This document shows, piece after piece, positions 1-8,882 of a stretch of 64,000 nt of DNA. The translations under genes were made by a program, and so were the position numbers. The notes beneath the pieces are model-generated. The model made no database searches. It saw only the letters and a list, made by a program, of their open reading frames with translations, and was not told the DNA's origin. The stretch spans positions 62,001 to 126,000 of the forward strand of contig NZ_JAFLNC010000006.1 of assembly GCF_017313765.1 (NCBI RefSeq). Direction: 5' to 3'. This DNA is from Sneathiella sedimenti. GTDB taxonomy: Bacteria > Pseudomonadota > Alphaproteobacteria > Sneathiellales > Sneathiellaceae. Position 1 is the first letter of the stretch, and the number at the start of each line of letters is the position of its first letter.

Positions 1-249
1 GCAGAGGTTATTATGACTTCTGATTTTTGCCCTTATGCTGGCCTCAAATATTCTTCCAATTGCTTGTCCTTACAGCCACATCCGGAGCATACACTGCCCT
101 TCGTCGTCGATTTGATCAATCAACGGCGCGGTATCCAGCTGGATGCTGAACTGGCGGATGACGGCCTCGCCTCTTTGGCCGAGTCAAATGATCAGCAACA
201 ATATGGTCAATGGATGGCGGAAATCCTGAAAGGGGAACGACGGATTTAA
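1..249 (+). CDS. Class I glutamine amidotransferase, C-terminal fragment
   Basis: The frame is open from the first base, so the 5' part lies outside the window. The 82 residues read as the end of a type 1 glutamine amidotransferase (GATase1, the fold of the GuaA and CarA amidase domains). They contain SDFCPYAGL and then QPHPE, the conserved motif carrying the catalytic His and Glu of the Cys-His-Glu triad. After that comes a helical end with DLINQRRG. The nucleophilic Cys elbow would be upstream and cannot be seen. Free-standing proteins of this kind are often annotated as GMP synthase-like amidotransferases, and the acceptor of the ammonia is unknown. It converges on the crotonase gene with an 17-base gap. 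Confidence 0.75.
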   Translation, partial: AEVIMTSDFCPYAGLKYSSNCLSLQPHPEHTLPFVVDLINQRRGIQLDAELADDGLASLAESNDQQQYGQWMAEILKGERRI

Positions 250-266
250 AAGCGCCGCCCGGCCCT

Positions 267-1007
267 TTAATCCTTCTTAAAACCGGACAGCCGTTCCTCT
301 TTCCCGGCAGCCCTGCCCGGGCTGTTTTCCCGTTCGAACATGAGGCCATCTTTCAGGCCATAATCCTGCCCCTTGTTTACCAGCATTTTATCAGCACGGA
401 GCGTGTGCCAGGAGTTCTCGACTATGGCGCGCGCCATCGTTAGTGTTGCCTCCGAGAGATCGGAATCGGGTACACATTTATTGACCAACCCGATTTCAAA
501 GGCTTCTGCGCCACTCACGACCCGCCCGGTAAACATCATTTCTTTTGCGTTCATCGCGCCGATGCGTCGCGGCAGGCGTTGGCTCATCCCCCAAAGCGGC
601 GTAAGGGCCCATTTGCCATGGGTATCCGCAAATTTGGCATTTTCACTACAGACCATCAGGTCACAGGCGAGCGCGAGTTCCAGTGCCCCCGTATAGCAAT
701 GCCCCTGAACTTCAGCGATGACCGGCTGTGGCAGCCCTTCGATCATCTCTACCGTCTCTGCCTGGAAGAAAGGGTGCGGGGCTTTTTCTCCTGCCTGCAT
801 TGCTTTCAGGTCATTCCCCGCCGAAAACGATCGCCCTTCGCCGCGCAGGATAACGCAACCGACTTTCTCCGTTTCCCCATAGATCTCCGTTACATGATCA
901 TGTAGCTCCACAAACAAGGAGGGACTAAGAGCGTTCAAAGCCTCTGGCCGGTTGAGGCTGAGGATGGCAATGCCATCGATGTCTTTTCGTATAACCAGTT
1001 CCGGCAT
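267..1007 (-). CDS. Enoyl-CoA hydratase/isomerase (crotonase) family protein
   Basis: A 246-residue crotonase-fold protein, normal length for the family. The two oxyanion-hole segments are clear: FSAGNDLKAM near residues 61-70 and GHCYTGALELALACDL near 102-117, which bind the CoA thioester. Glu110 matches the first catalytic Glu of classical enoyl-CoA hydratase. The segment that should carry the second Glu reads FADTHGKWAL, without it, so plain hydration of a trans-enoyl-CoA is uncertain; isomerase, hydrolase or lyase chemistry is possible. It is the last gene of a minus-strand operon, starting directly after the stop of the DMT exporter gene. The context (mmsA, mmsB) suggests branched-chain acyl-CoA catabolism, which is inference. 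Confidence 0.85.
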   Translation of the reverse strand: MPELVIRKDIDGIAILSLNRPEALNALSPSLFVELHDHVTEIYGETEKVGCVILRGEGRSFSAGNDLKAMQAGEKAPHPFFQAETVEMIEGLPQPVIAEVQGHCYTGALELALACDLMVCSENAKFADTHGKWALTPLWGMSQRLPRRIGAMNAKEMMFTGRVVSGAEAFEIGLVNKCVPDSDLSEATLTMARAIVENSWHTLRADKMLVNKGQDYGLKDGLMFERENSPGRAAGKEERLSGFKKD

Positions 1008-1928
1008 TTATGCAGTCCTTTTCGAAGAATCGTTGTGGTCATCCCTGTGACCTTTTCCATACACATACCGTTCCCGGTAAAAGGTATATACGCCACTTCC
1101 TACGATAATCAGACTGCCCATAATTGTCCAACTATCCGGAATGTCGCCAAAGACGACATATCCAAGAATGATCGCCCAGATCAGGATCGTATAGCGGAAT
1201 GGCGATGAAAAACTGATATCACCAACGCGCATTGCCATGACGCTGAAAAGATAGCCGAAGATGATGAAGGAGGCCGCGACGGCAAGCATCACGACTTCGC
1301 TGAAAGCAACCGGTCGCCATTCCTCCGTAAGGGACATACCTGCTCCAACGGTCATAACGGAAACAGATGTCAGGAGAGACACGAACAAGGACGGAAACCC
1401 CACAGACAACCGCCGTGTAGAAATATCTCGCAAAACTATAAACAACACAGCGATGACCGCGAACATTGAGTATTCGTTAAACCCGTCAGACCCGGGCCTG
1501 ACTATCATCAGAACACCAAAAAACCCTGCAAAAATGGCGAGATACCGGCGCCAGCCTACCGTTTCGGATAAGAAAATGGCTCCGGCAAGCGTCACTGCGA
1601 GCGGGAGCGCCTGCAAAATTGCTGACGCATTTGCAATTGGCATATGAAATAGTGCCGTCAGATAAAAGACCGTGCCGCCGACTTCCCCCACAAGGCGAAG
1701 CGTAATAGTTAGCCGGTCTCCTTTTGGGATTCTGTAAATCAAGACCCCTTTAAAAAGGCAAAGCCCGCCGATTAGCAGGGTGGTGAAGATGCCACGTAAA
1801 AACATCGCCTGATAGAGATTTAGCTGATCAGACAACAGCTTCATTACCGTGTCGTTGGCAACATAGGCAGCCATCGTTATGGACATGAAAGCCGCGCCGC
1901 GCATATTGTCAGAGAGAAGAATTGTCAT
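1008..1928 (-). CDS. DMT superfamily (EamA) transporter
   Basis: About 306 residues with some ten hydrophobic segments, arranged as two EamA repeats of five helices each, the usual drug/metabolite transporter architecture of the inner membrane. Pro and Gly occur within helices in the usual way, and the C-terminal tail after the last helix is charged (KGHRDDHNDSSKR). The substrate cannot be told from sequence. It lies in the operon between the alpha/beta hydrolase and the crotonase gene, so it may export an intermediate of that pathway or simply be co-transcribed. The ATG at 1928 is preferred over an in-frame TTG one codon upstream. Confidence 0.85.
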   Translation of the reverse strand: MTILLSDNMRGAAFMSITMAAYVANDTVMKLLSDQLNLYQAMFLRGIFTTLLIGGLCLFKGVLIYRIPKGDRLTITLRLVGEVGGTVFYLTALFHMPIANASAILQALPLAVTLAGAIFLSETVGWRRYLAIFAGFFGVLMIVRPGSDGFNEYSMFAVIAVLFIVLRDISTRRLSVGFPSLFVSLLTSVSVMTVGAGMSLTEEWRPVAFSEVVMLAVAASFIIFGYLFSVMAMRVGDISFSSPFRYTILIWAIILGYVVFGDIPDSWTIMGSLIIVGSGVYTFYRERYVYGKGHRDDHNDSSKRTA

Positions 1929-1989
1929 CAATAATTACTCAACTAAATGGTTACAAACCGCAAGCAGTAATTACGAACCAGGGCAAAAT

Positions 1990-2793
1990 TTAAGGCGTCT
2001 CCATGGGCATCGATTTAGAGAAAAATGCCACAGAATGTGAAAGCACTTGCGCCGACTGCTCTTGCCAGGGGCTATGCCCACATTCGTCCAAAATCAATTT
2101 ATCAAACGGGCCGGACACCGCGGCTTCGATGACATCAATCTGGGCGAGCGTGCCGTAAGCATCTTGATGCCCCTGAATGGCTAAAAGGGGGCATTCGATA
2201 CTGGGAAGGAATTTTTCGATATTCCAGCTTTTGAATGCCGGATCGAGCCAGGCATCATTCCACCCTCGAAAGGCGCACTCTGTATTTATTCCATGGAATT
2301 TTTCTAGTTTTTCAAACAATCCCTGCTCCTCATAAGCCCGTTTGGCGGCCTCTGCCCCCTCAATGGAAACTTGTTCGCAAAAGACATGAGGAGCCATTAC
2401 GATGACGGCGACGGGTTTCGTGACAACGGGCAGTCCCGCATATATTAACGAAATCGACGCACCATCTGAATGGCCAATCAGGATAAATTTTCTGATACCG
2501 AAATGCGAGAGAAGCTGCGGAAGATATTCCCGTGCTTCTCTCTCCATATAGTCAAGAGGCCTCGGCAGATCGCAAGGATCCGATCCACCATACCCCACCC
2601 GACTAAAAATCAATCCGGCACAGTTAGTATGGTAGCAAAGGCGATCCGGAAAATCACGCCAACGCGCTGCGCAACCAAGGCCTTCATGAAGAAAGACGAG
2701 AACCGGTTGTTGCGCCTCTAATTTACCAATCACTCGATACTCGATGCGCTTGTCCGCGATGATCGCGAAATTTAACCCTGTCGCACCCGTCAC
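1990..2793 (-). CDS. Alpha/beta hydrolase
   Basis: A 267-residue soluble alpha/beta hydrolase. The nucleophile elbow GHSDG places Ser109. Asp211 (IQGHQDAYG) and His240 (DECGHSPW) complete the triad. The oxyanion-hole region is HEGLG near residues 36-40, a common variant of the usual HG motif. There is no signal peptide. Its ATG overlaps the stop of mmsB by four bases (ATGA), which implies translational coupling. In the valine route, 3-hydroxyisobutyryl-CoA must be hydrolysed just before the HIBADH step. A hydrolase here could act on a related ester or thioester, but no specificity can be read from the sequence. Confidence 0.85.
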   Translation of the reverse strand: MTGATGLNFAIIADKRIEYRVIGKLEAQQPVLVFLHEGLGCAARWRDFPDRLCYHTNCAGLIFSRVGYGGSDPCDLPRPLDYMEREAREYLPQLLSHFGIRKFILIGHSDGASISLIYAGLPVVTKPVAVIVMAPHVFCEQVSIEGAEAAKRAYEEQGLFEKLEKFHGINTECAFRGWNDAWLDPAFKSWNIEKFLPSIECPLLAIQGHQDAYGTLAQIDVIEAAVSGPFDKLILDECGHSPWQEQSAQVLSHSVAFFSKSMPMETP

Positions 2794-3677
2794 GACTTCC
2801 GGATCATATTGACAATGCCAGAGAAATCTGCCGCCTTTCCCTCGCCCGAGACATAACTCTCATAAAGATCCATCGCGGCCTTGCCGAGCGCGGTAGACGC
2901 GCCGAAGCCTTCCGCGGCCTCCTGGCTGAGATGTAGATCTTTCAGCATGTTCTCTGCCGAGAATCCTGGCTTGTATCCATTGTTTGCAGGGCTTGCAGGG
3001 ACCGGGCCTGGAACAGGACAATAGCTGGTAAGTGACCAGCACTGCCCCGATGCAGTCGATACAATATCAAACATAGTCTGGTGCTCCAGACCAAGTTTTT
3101 CCGCAAGGACAAACGCCTCACAAACACCGATCATGGATATCCCAAGGATCATGTTGTTACAGATTTTAGCGGCCTGCCCGTTTCCTGCTCCGCCAGTATG
3201 AACAATATTCTTACCCATGGATTCAAGGATTGGCTTTGCCGCTTCAAAGGCACTTTTTCCGCCCCCGACCATAAAGGTCAAGGTGCCCGCGGCTGCCCCG
3301 CCGACACCGCCACTGACCGGCGCGTCAACCATCATCATGCCTGCGGCCGCCGCTTCCTTTTCAACATCCCGGGCTGTTGCAACATCAATGGTGGAACAAT
3401 CGATAAATAATGTTCCCTGATCCGCCGCTGCAAGAAGCCCTTCTGGCCCGAGATAGACCGCTCGCACATGATCACCTTTCGGCAACATGCTGACCACAAT
3501 ACCAACGCCGCTGGCAGCAGCGGATGCACTTTCGGCTGCCTCCGCCCCCGCTTTAACACATGTAGCAACGGCGTCTGCGGACAGATCAAAAACCTTTACC
3601 GAGTGACCGGCTTTCAGGAGGTTAAGGGCCATCGGCCCACCCATGTTACCAACACCCACAAAACCTATTCTGGCCAT
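2790..3677 (-). CDS. mmsB: 3-hydroxyisobutyrate dehydrogenase
   Basis: A 295-residue beta-hydroxyacid dehydrogenase. It oxidises 3-hydroxyisobutyrate to methylmalonate semialdehyde with NAD+ in valine degradation. The N-terminal Rossmann motif is GFVGVGNMGG (residues 5-14). The substrate-binding signature DAPVSGGVGG begins at residue 118. The catalytic Lys171 sits in GNGQAAKICNN, and Asn175 follows. The start at 3677 is preferred because GGGGA lies six bases upstream; an 18-codon extension to 3731 is unlike the family. The gene follows mmsA closely and overlaps the hydrolase gene by four bases. The pairing with a methylmalonate semialdehyde dehydrogenase gene supports this substrate over the related tartronate semialdehyde. 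Confidence 0.93.
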   Translation of the reverse strand: MARIGFVGVGNMGGPMALNLLKAGHSVKVFDLSADAVATCVKAGAEAAESASAAASGVGIVVSMLPKGDHVRAVYLGPEGLLAAADQGTLFIDCSTIDVATARDVEKEAAAAGMMMVDAPVSGGVGGAAAGTLTFMVGGGKSAFEAAKPILESMGKNIVHTGGAGNGQAAKICNNMILGISMIGVCEAFVLAEKLGLEHQTMFDIVSTASGQCWSLTSYCPVPGPVPASPANNGYKPGFSAENMLKDLHLSQEAAEGFGASTALGKAAMDLYESYVSGEGKAADFSGIVNMIRKS

Positions 3678-3733
3678 GTTACTTCCCCGTTTCATTAGCG
3701 CGAGGCCCGAAGGCCCCGCGTCTTGTTTCATTT

Positions 3734-5227
3734 TTATTTATGAGTAGGCATGATGAATTCGGCACCGGCCTTGATGCTGTCCGGCCAGCGCGATGTTACG
3801 GTCTTTACCTTCGTATAGAACCGGACGCCTTCCGGTCCATGCTGGTTATGGTCACCAAAGGCAGAATTTTTCCAGCCACCAAAGCTATGGAAGGCCAGCG
3901 GAACCGGGATCGGCACATTCACGCCAACCATGCCGATTTCGACATTGTTGGAAAAGGCGCGGGCGACATCGCCGTTCCGGGTAAAGATCGATGTGCCATT
4001 TCCGAACTCATGCTTATCGACCATATCAATGGCCTCATTGAAGGTCGGCGCGCGCACCACGGACAAAACCGGCCCGAAGATTTCTTCCTTGTAGATGCGC
4101 ATATCCGTCTGGACGTTGTCAAAAAGACAGCCACCCATATAGAATCCGTTTTCATATCCCTGAAGTGAAAGATCACGACCGTCGACGACAAGGTCGGCGC
4201 CCTCCTGAATACCAAGGTCAACATACCCTTTGACCTTTTCGAGATGCTCTTTCGTCACCAGTGGGCCCATATCACCATCGGCTGCACTCGGTCCGACTTT
4301 CAGCCCTCGCACCTTTGGCGCCAGCTTCTCGATCAGTTCATCGCCTGCATCGCCAACGGCAACAGCAACGGAAATTGCCATGCAGCGCTCCCCGGCGGAA
4401 CCGTAGCCCGCACCGATCAGGGCATCAACCGCCTTGTCCATATCGGCATCCGGCATCACCAGCATGTGGTTCTTTGCGCCGCCCATGGCCTGGACTCGCT
4501 TTCCGGCCGCCGCTGCGCGTGAATAGACATATTTCGCGATTGGCGTGGAACCTACAAAACTTATCGCCTTAACCCGCGGATCATCGAGAAGGGTGTCCAC
4601 CGCGAGCTTGTCACCGTTGACAACATTCAGAACCCCTTTAGGGGCGCCAGCCTGCAACATCAACTCCCCAAGTCGCATCGGCAGGGAAGGATCTTTTTCA
4701 GACGGCTTCAGAACAAAGGTGTTGCCGCAAGCAATCGCGACGGCAAACATCCACATCGGCACCATGGCCGGAAAATTGAAGGGCGTAATACCTGCAACAA
4801 CACCCAGCGGCTTGCGCATGGAATACATATCAATGCCGGAAGAGACATTGTCAGAAAACTCGCCTTTGAGAAGATGGGGAATACCACAGGCAAATTCGAC
4901 AACCTCGAGACCGCGAATGATCGAGCCCTTGGCGTCGGAATGCACCTTGCCATGCTCACTCGCGAGCAGCGCTGCGAGTTCCTCGATATTTTCTTCGACC
5001 AGTTGCTTGAACTTGAACATGACCCGTGCGCGGGTAATCGGGGACGTATCCGCCCATCCGGGAAATGCTGCAAGGCTGTCGGCGATGGCTTCACCTACCT
5101 CGGCTTCCGTCGCGAGCGGCACATCCGCCTTATGCTCGCCGGTGCTCGGATTGTAAACCGGGCTAAACCGTCCGGACTTCCCGGCCACATACTGACCGCC
5201 GATATAATGCTTCAACTGTTCTGTCAT
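3734..5227 (-). CDS. mmsA: CoA-acylating methylmalonate-semialdehyde dehydrogenase
   Basis: A 497-residue aldehyde dehydrogenase. It converts methylmalonate semialdehyde plus CoA and NAD+ to propionyl-CoA, and also acts on malonate semialdehyde. The catalytic Cys282 is in [11 protein letters not shown]. The segment QAMGGAKNH (247-254) has Asn where hydrolytic ALDHs keep the general-base Glu, a known feature of the CoA-acylating subfamily. The ITPFNFPAM motif near residue 147 lines the active site. The ATG at 5227 follows GGGAGAAG; an upstream in-frame TTG overlaps that ribosome binding site and is unlikely. It is the first gene of a five-gene minus-strand operon, divergent from a LysR regulator across about 113 bases. 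Confidence 0.95.
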   Translation of the reverse strand: MTEQLKHYIGGQYVAGKSGRFSPVYNPSTGEHKADVPLATEAEVGEAIADSLAAFPGWADTSPITRARVMFKFKQLVEENIEELAALLASEHGKVHSDAKGSIIRGLEVVEFACGIPHLLKGEFSDNVSSGIDMYSMRKPLGVVAGITPFNFPAMVPMWMFAVAIACGNTFVLKPSEKDPSLPMRLGELMLQAGAPKGVLNVVNGDKLAVDTLLDDPRVKAISFVGSTPIAKYVYSRAAAAGKRVQAMGGAKNHMLVMPDADMDKAVDALIGAGYGSAGERCMAISVAVAVGDAGDELIEKLAPKVRGLKVGPSAADGDMGPLVTKEHLEKVKGYVDLGIQEGADLVVDGRDLSLQGYENGFYMGGCLFDNVQTDMRIYKEEIFGPVLSVVRAPTFNEAIDMVDKHEFGNGTSIFTRNGDVARAFSNNVEIGMVGVNVPIPVPLAFHSFGGWKNSAFGDHNQHGPEGVRFYTKVKTVTSRWPDSIKAGAEFIMPTHK

Positions 5228-5302
5228 CTGATCTTCTCCCAATGAGCTCTTATTTCATGCCACTTTACATAGGTAAAATTGCAAAGTAATTAGATAAGAA
5301 CG

Positions 5303-5327
5303 CACATTCCCTGTGTATATTTGCACA
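5303..5327. promoter_or_regulatory. Candidate operator in the mmsA-LysR divergent region
   Basis: Three alternating half-sites lie in this stretch: CACA, five bases, TGTG, eight bases, CACA. The right pair forms an imperfect palindrome with a T-N11-A core, the typical form of a LysR-family site. It sits just before the ribosome binding site of the LysR gene and inside the region that must hold both promoters. Autorepression of the LysR gene and control of the mmsA operon would fit this position. Short half-sites arise by chance, so support is modest. Confidence 0.35.
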
Positions 5328-5340
5328 TGAGGTATTTATA

Positions 5341-6237
5341 ATTTTCGACTGGAACGACATTCGTTTCTTCCTTGAGCTTAGCCGTAAAGGCCGCCTTACG
5401 GAAGTGGCTAAAGCGCTTAAAGTGGATCATACCACAGTCGGGCGCCGTGTCCTCGCGCTGGAGGAGAAACTCGACGCCAAATTATTTGAGGCGACGTCGC
5501 GCGGTTTTGTCCTGACAGTAGCAGGTGAACGGTTGCTCCCCCTTGCGGAACAGATGGAAAGCGCCTCTGCGACCATACAGGATATTGTGGGCGGCGAAAA
5601 TCAGACTCTCACGGGTACGGTGCGCCTCGGTGTTCCGGAAGGGTTTGGCAGCCAGTTTCTCTCACAGGAGCTGCCGGCATTTCAAAAGCTTCATCCAAAG
5701 ATAGAACTCGAGTTTGTCGCCAACGACCGATTTGTCAGTCTTTCAAAGAGGGAGGCAGACTTATCCATTACGCTCGGCCGCCCGAAGTCTGGACGTTTGA
5801 TTTCCAGAAAGCTGACGGATTATCGACTACGCCTTTACGCAACGCGAGACTATCTTAAACACCACAGACCGATCCATACACTGGATGATTTGCGTCACCA
5901 TAATTTTATATCCTATATCGAGGAACTGGTGCCGGACCCGCAACTCCTCTACCTGACAGATGTTATCGGAAGCCCAAATGTAAGCCTGAAGAGTTCCAGC
6001 ATAGTTTTCCAGTTTCAGGCGACCCTCGCCGGTGCTGGGATCAGTATTCTGCATTGTTTCGCCGCCGAAGAGTATCCTGAACTCATCCCCCTCCTTCCCG
6101 ACGAGATCAGCATTGAGCGAAGCTACTGGCTAAATACGCCCGAAGATATTCACGACCTTGCGCGCATTAAGGCCGTCAGTGATTTCCTGAGTAATGTCGT
6201 GGAGAAACGACGGAAAAAGCTGATGGGCGAAACCTGA
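5341..6237 (+). CDS. LysR family transcriptional regulator (probable ATT start)
   Basis: Beginning at ATT 5341, the 298-residue protein starts FDWNDIRFFLELSRKGRL, the classic N-terminus of a LysR winged helix-turn-helix domain (HTH near residues 18-37, with VDHTTVGRR). A LysR substrate-binding domain follows from about residue 90. GAGGT lies eight bases before ATT. The first downstream GTG, at 5404, would remove half of the DNA-binding domain. In-frame upstream choices after the TAA at 5287 are CTG 5311 or ATA 5338. The gene is divergent from the mmsA operon and is probably its regulator; the effector is unknown. Identity is firm, while the initiation codon is inferred. Confidence 0.88.
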   Translation: MFDWNDIRFFLELSRKGRLTEVAKALKVDHTTVGRRVLALEEKLDAKLFEATSRGFVLTVAGERLLPLAEQMESASATIQDIVGGENQTLTGTVRLGVPEGFGSQFLSQELPAFQKLHPKIELEFVANDRFVSLSKREADLSITLGRPKSGRLISRKLTDYRLRLYATRDYLKHHRPIHTLDDLRHHNFISYIEELVPDPQLLYLTDVIGSPNVSLKSSSIVFQFQATLAGAGISILHCFAAEEYPELIPLLPDEISIERSYWLNTPEDIHDLARIKAVSDFLSNVVEKRRKKLMGET

Positions 6238-6369
6238 ACACATTTTTGTCTTTCCAACGACGCCGCTCTGCATCATGCTGGGATAGTTCGATCCGGAACG
6301 AAGCAATATTAAGAAAAAAGAACCTATCTTTCTGATCGTACCCAACTAAAAACAATAAAGGTCACGCTC

Positions 6370-7263
6370 ATTTCCGCGCCCCGCATAAATCGAACGAAAG
6401 AGTATTTACTGCTTGTCCTGCTGGCGAGCCTTTGGGGATCCTCCTACTTGTTTATCCGCATTGGCGTCGAGACTATCCCGCCAACCTCTCTTGTGGCGCT
6501 AAGGGTATCCGTTGCCGCCCTGGTCCTTATGCTCGTGATCTGGCAACAAGGATATCGGCTGCCGACAGACATTCCGACCTGGCGAAACTTCATGATTCAG
6601 TCCTTCTTCAACAGCTTCGGCGCCTGGGTGCTCCTTGCCTGGGGCCAGCAATATGTCGAGAGCGGCCTTGCCACGGTTCTAAATTCAACTTCACCGATTT
6701 TCGTCTTTCTTCTTACCTGGCTGATCACCAGGCATGAGACGGTAACTTTTCGAAAAATAGCCGGGGCTTTAATCGGGCTAGCAGGAATAATCCTGATTAT
6801 CGGTGTGGACGCGCTGCAAAGTCTTGGGCAGCAGGTCGTCGCCCAACTCGCCATTCTTGCAAGTGCGATGCTTTACGGCTATGCCGCCATTAATGGGCGA
6901 AAGTTCGCCGCCCTGCCGTCTACTGTCACCGCGGCAGGGGTTATGATTTCCGCAACGCTTGTCCTAATTCCCGCCAGCCTGATCATTGACCGGCCCTGGA
7001 CGCTTTCCCCATCCCTTGCTTCGCTTGCGGCGGTTGTAACCCTCGGGACGTTTGGAACCGCCCTCGCCCTCCTGCTTTATTTTCGCCTGATCAATACGTT
7101 GGGGTCCCTTGGAACCGCAAGCCAGAGCTATTTGCGGATGGGCATTGGCGTAATGCTCGGTATCGTTTTACTGGGAGAACAGTTTTCCCTAATTGTTGGC
7201 CTGGGTGTCATAACCGCCATACTGGGTGTAGCGCTGATAAATATCCCCTCCAAGTCGCGCTAG
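6370..7263 (+). CDS. EamA family transporter (probable ATT start)
   Basis: A DMT-superfamily inner-membrane transporter of about 297 residues with ten predicted helices in two EamA repeats. The first helix contains LLASLWGSSYLFIRIG, typical of the family. Read from ATT 6370 the protein begins SAPRINRTKEY followed by the full first helix, with AAAGGT eight bases upstream. The first conventional start (TTG 6448) would cut that helix in two. The substrate is unknown; amino acid or metabolite efflux is common in the family. The stop codon overlaps the mobA stop on the other strand. It may be transcribed with the LysR gene 130 bases upstream or alone. Confidence 0.85.
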   Translation: MSAPRINRTKEYLLLVLLASLWGSSYLFIRIGVETIPPTSLVALRVSVAALVLMLVIWQQGYRLPTDIPTWRNFMIQSFFNSFGAWVLLAWGQQYVESGLATVLNSTSPIFVFLLTWLITRHETVTFRKIAGALIGLAGIILIIGVDALQSLGQQVVAQLAILASAMLYGYAAINGRKFAALPSTVTAAGVMISATLVLIPASLIIDRPWTLSPSLASLAAVVTLGTFGTALALLLYFRLINTLGSLGTASQSYLRMGIGVMLGIVLLGEQFSLIVGLGVITAILGVALINIPSKSR

Positions 7264-7889
7264 GCAGATGATTGCAGCAGACGTCTTTCCGCCTCTTCAA
7301 GGTCTTCCGGACGGTTGATGTTAAAGAACGGATCTCCTGCCACCTCATCCCATATTACTTCGCTCCGCGGATAACGATTTGCAAAAATAAGGATTTTGCG
7401 AAGATCCTCTTCGACAAGTGCAGCCCTTAAATATGCACCAAGCGATAGCGGCCAGAGTGCGACAACAGGATGCACGCGACCCCCAGAGTGTGCCATAACA
7501 ATCTTCTCGGTATTCCCCTGAATTTCGATCGCCAATCGTTCGACGAGATCACCTGGAATGAAAGGCGAATCCGTTGGAACGCTCAGCATATGGGTAGCCT
7601 TGCTTCCTTTCCGTTGAAAGTACTCCATGCCCGTCAATATACCTGCAAGCGGGCCTGCAAACCCGGTGACGCTGTCCTGAATGATTGGGATTTCTGGTGA
7701 CGCAACATCCGCTATTTTTACATTCATGTTCAGGACAAACTCGCTCACTTGCGGGCGCAGGGTATCAATTATATGCGTCAGCAAACTCTTACCGCCCAGC
7801 TTCTGCAGGAATTTGGTGCCGCCGCCCATTCGCCGCGATTGTCCGCCAGCCAGAAGAACGCATGGAAATAGTTGTGCATCGTTGGTCAT
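7260..7889 (-). CDS. mobA: Molybdenum cofactor guanylyltransferase
   Basis: MobA attaches GMP from GTP to molybdopterin, making the guanine dinucleotide form (MGD) used by DMSO-reductase family enzymes such as formate dehydrogenase. The 209-residue protein shows the nucleotidyltransferase signature LAGGQSRRMGGGTK at residues 13-26 and the metal-binding Asp in the PTDSPF segment near residue 104. Length is normal. Its ATG overlaps the fdhD stop by four bases, so the two genes are co-translated. The pairing with fdhD points to formate dehydrogenase maturation, although no formate dehydrogenase gene lies in the window. Confidence 0.92.
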   Translation of the reverse strand: MTNDAQLFPCVLLAGGQSRRMGGGTKFLQKLGGKSLLTHIIDTLRPQVSEFVLNMNVKIADVASPEIPIIQDSVTGFAGPLAGILTGMEYFQRKGSKATHMLSVPTDSPFIPGDLVERLAIEIQGNTEKIVMAHSGGRVHPVVALWPLSLGAYLRAALVEEDLRKILIFANRYPRSEVIWDEVAGDPFFNINRPEDLEEAERRLLQSSA

Positions 7890-8752
7890 TGCGCCGCCTT
7901 TCGGTGATGCTTGCCGGATTCCTCTGGAACTGTTGCTGGATCCGCATCGAACACAAGCCGCTCAGCGCCTGAAAGGCAGACAAATCGCTTCCCCTTGGCC
8001 CGGCCGATCAACGTAAGGTTGGCCTGACGAGCAAGGTCAACACCCCAGGCTGTAAAGCCGGAACGCGAGATGACAATTGGGATTTGCATTTGAACCGTCT
8101 TGATTACCATTTCGGAAGTCAGTCGCCCGGTTGTGTAGAAAATTTTGGACCGTGGCGATATGCTATGCAGCCACATATATCCGGCAATTTTGTCGATGGC
8201 GTTATGCCGGCCCACATCTTCCATATATACAAGTGGACGGTCCTCCTCGCACAAGACACAGCCGTGAATGGCACCTGCCTCCAGATAGAGGGAGGGTTGC
8301 TGATTGATCTTACGGGACAGGCCGTATATCCAGGACGTCTTAAGTACGGCTTCCGTATCGAGAACAATATCCTCAAATTTTTCCATAACATCGCCGAAAG
8401 CGGTGCCCTGCGCACAGCCGGATGTCTGGGTTTTCTTTTTCAGTTTTTCCTCGAAGTCGGTTTTCCTGGTCGTGCGGACCACGACAACCCCAAGGTCCTC
8501 ATCATAGTCGATGCCCGTTACCTCGTCATCTGCCCGCAGCATATTCTGGTTCAGCAAATATCCAAGCGCGAGGTAGTCGGGATAATCGCCAATGGTCATC
8601 ATTGTTACAATTTCCTGACTATTGAGGAACAAAGTAAGCGGCTTCTCCGCCACGACAGGCAGACTGATCGTCGCCCCATTCTGGTCAATGCCATTTAAAC
8701 TCTCGCTCAGACCCGGCGCTTTAGGATCTGGAGTGACCGTGAATTCCTTCAT
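7886..8752 (-). CDS. fdhD: Formate dehydrogenase accessory sulfurtransferase FdhD
   Basis: FdhD passes sulfur from a cysteine desulfurase to the molybdenum cofactor before it enters formate dehydrogenase. The 288-residue protein has the conserved EDVGRHNAIDKIAGY block and FYTTGRLTSEMVIK. In the mobile loop there is one cysteine, Cys113 in TSGCAQGTAFG, where E. coli FdhD has a CxxC pair; single-Cys versions are common among relatives. The first 30 residues are variable. It is transcribed before mobA with a four-base overlap. Further cysteines in LEAGAIHGCVLCEED lie in the second half and may also matter. Confidence 0.92.
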   Translation of the reverse strand: MKEFTVTPDPKAPGLSESLNGIDQNGATISLPVVAEKPLTLFLNSQEIVTMMTIGDYPDYLALGYLLNQNMLRADDEVTGIDYDEDLGVVVVRTTRKTDFEEKLKKKTQTSGCAQGTAFGDVMEKFEDIVLDTEAVLKTSWIYGLSRKINQQPSLYLEAGAIHGCVLCEEDRPLVYMEDVGRHNAIDKIAGYMWLHSISPRSKIFYTTGRLTSEMVIKTVQMQIPIVISRSGFTAWGVDLARQANLTLIGRAKGKRFVCLSGAERLVFDADPATVPEESGKHHRKAAQ

Positions 8753-8882
8753 ATGATGCCGTCACAACCTTACATTTCATTGTAAATAAATTCGTGATAA
8801 ATTAGCAGTTTAGCAGGCAGTGATCGACCTGTCATATTTCGTTAGTCGCAGTTTTTTCCATTACAGGTCAGGGAAGCACTTC

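Noticed and set aside
4545-5156. Long open frame of about 200 codons on the plus strand inside mmsA
   Set aside because: It is antisense to the conserved aldehyde dehydrogenase, its residues do not resemble a protein family and it lacks a ribosome binding site.
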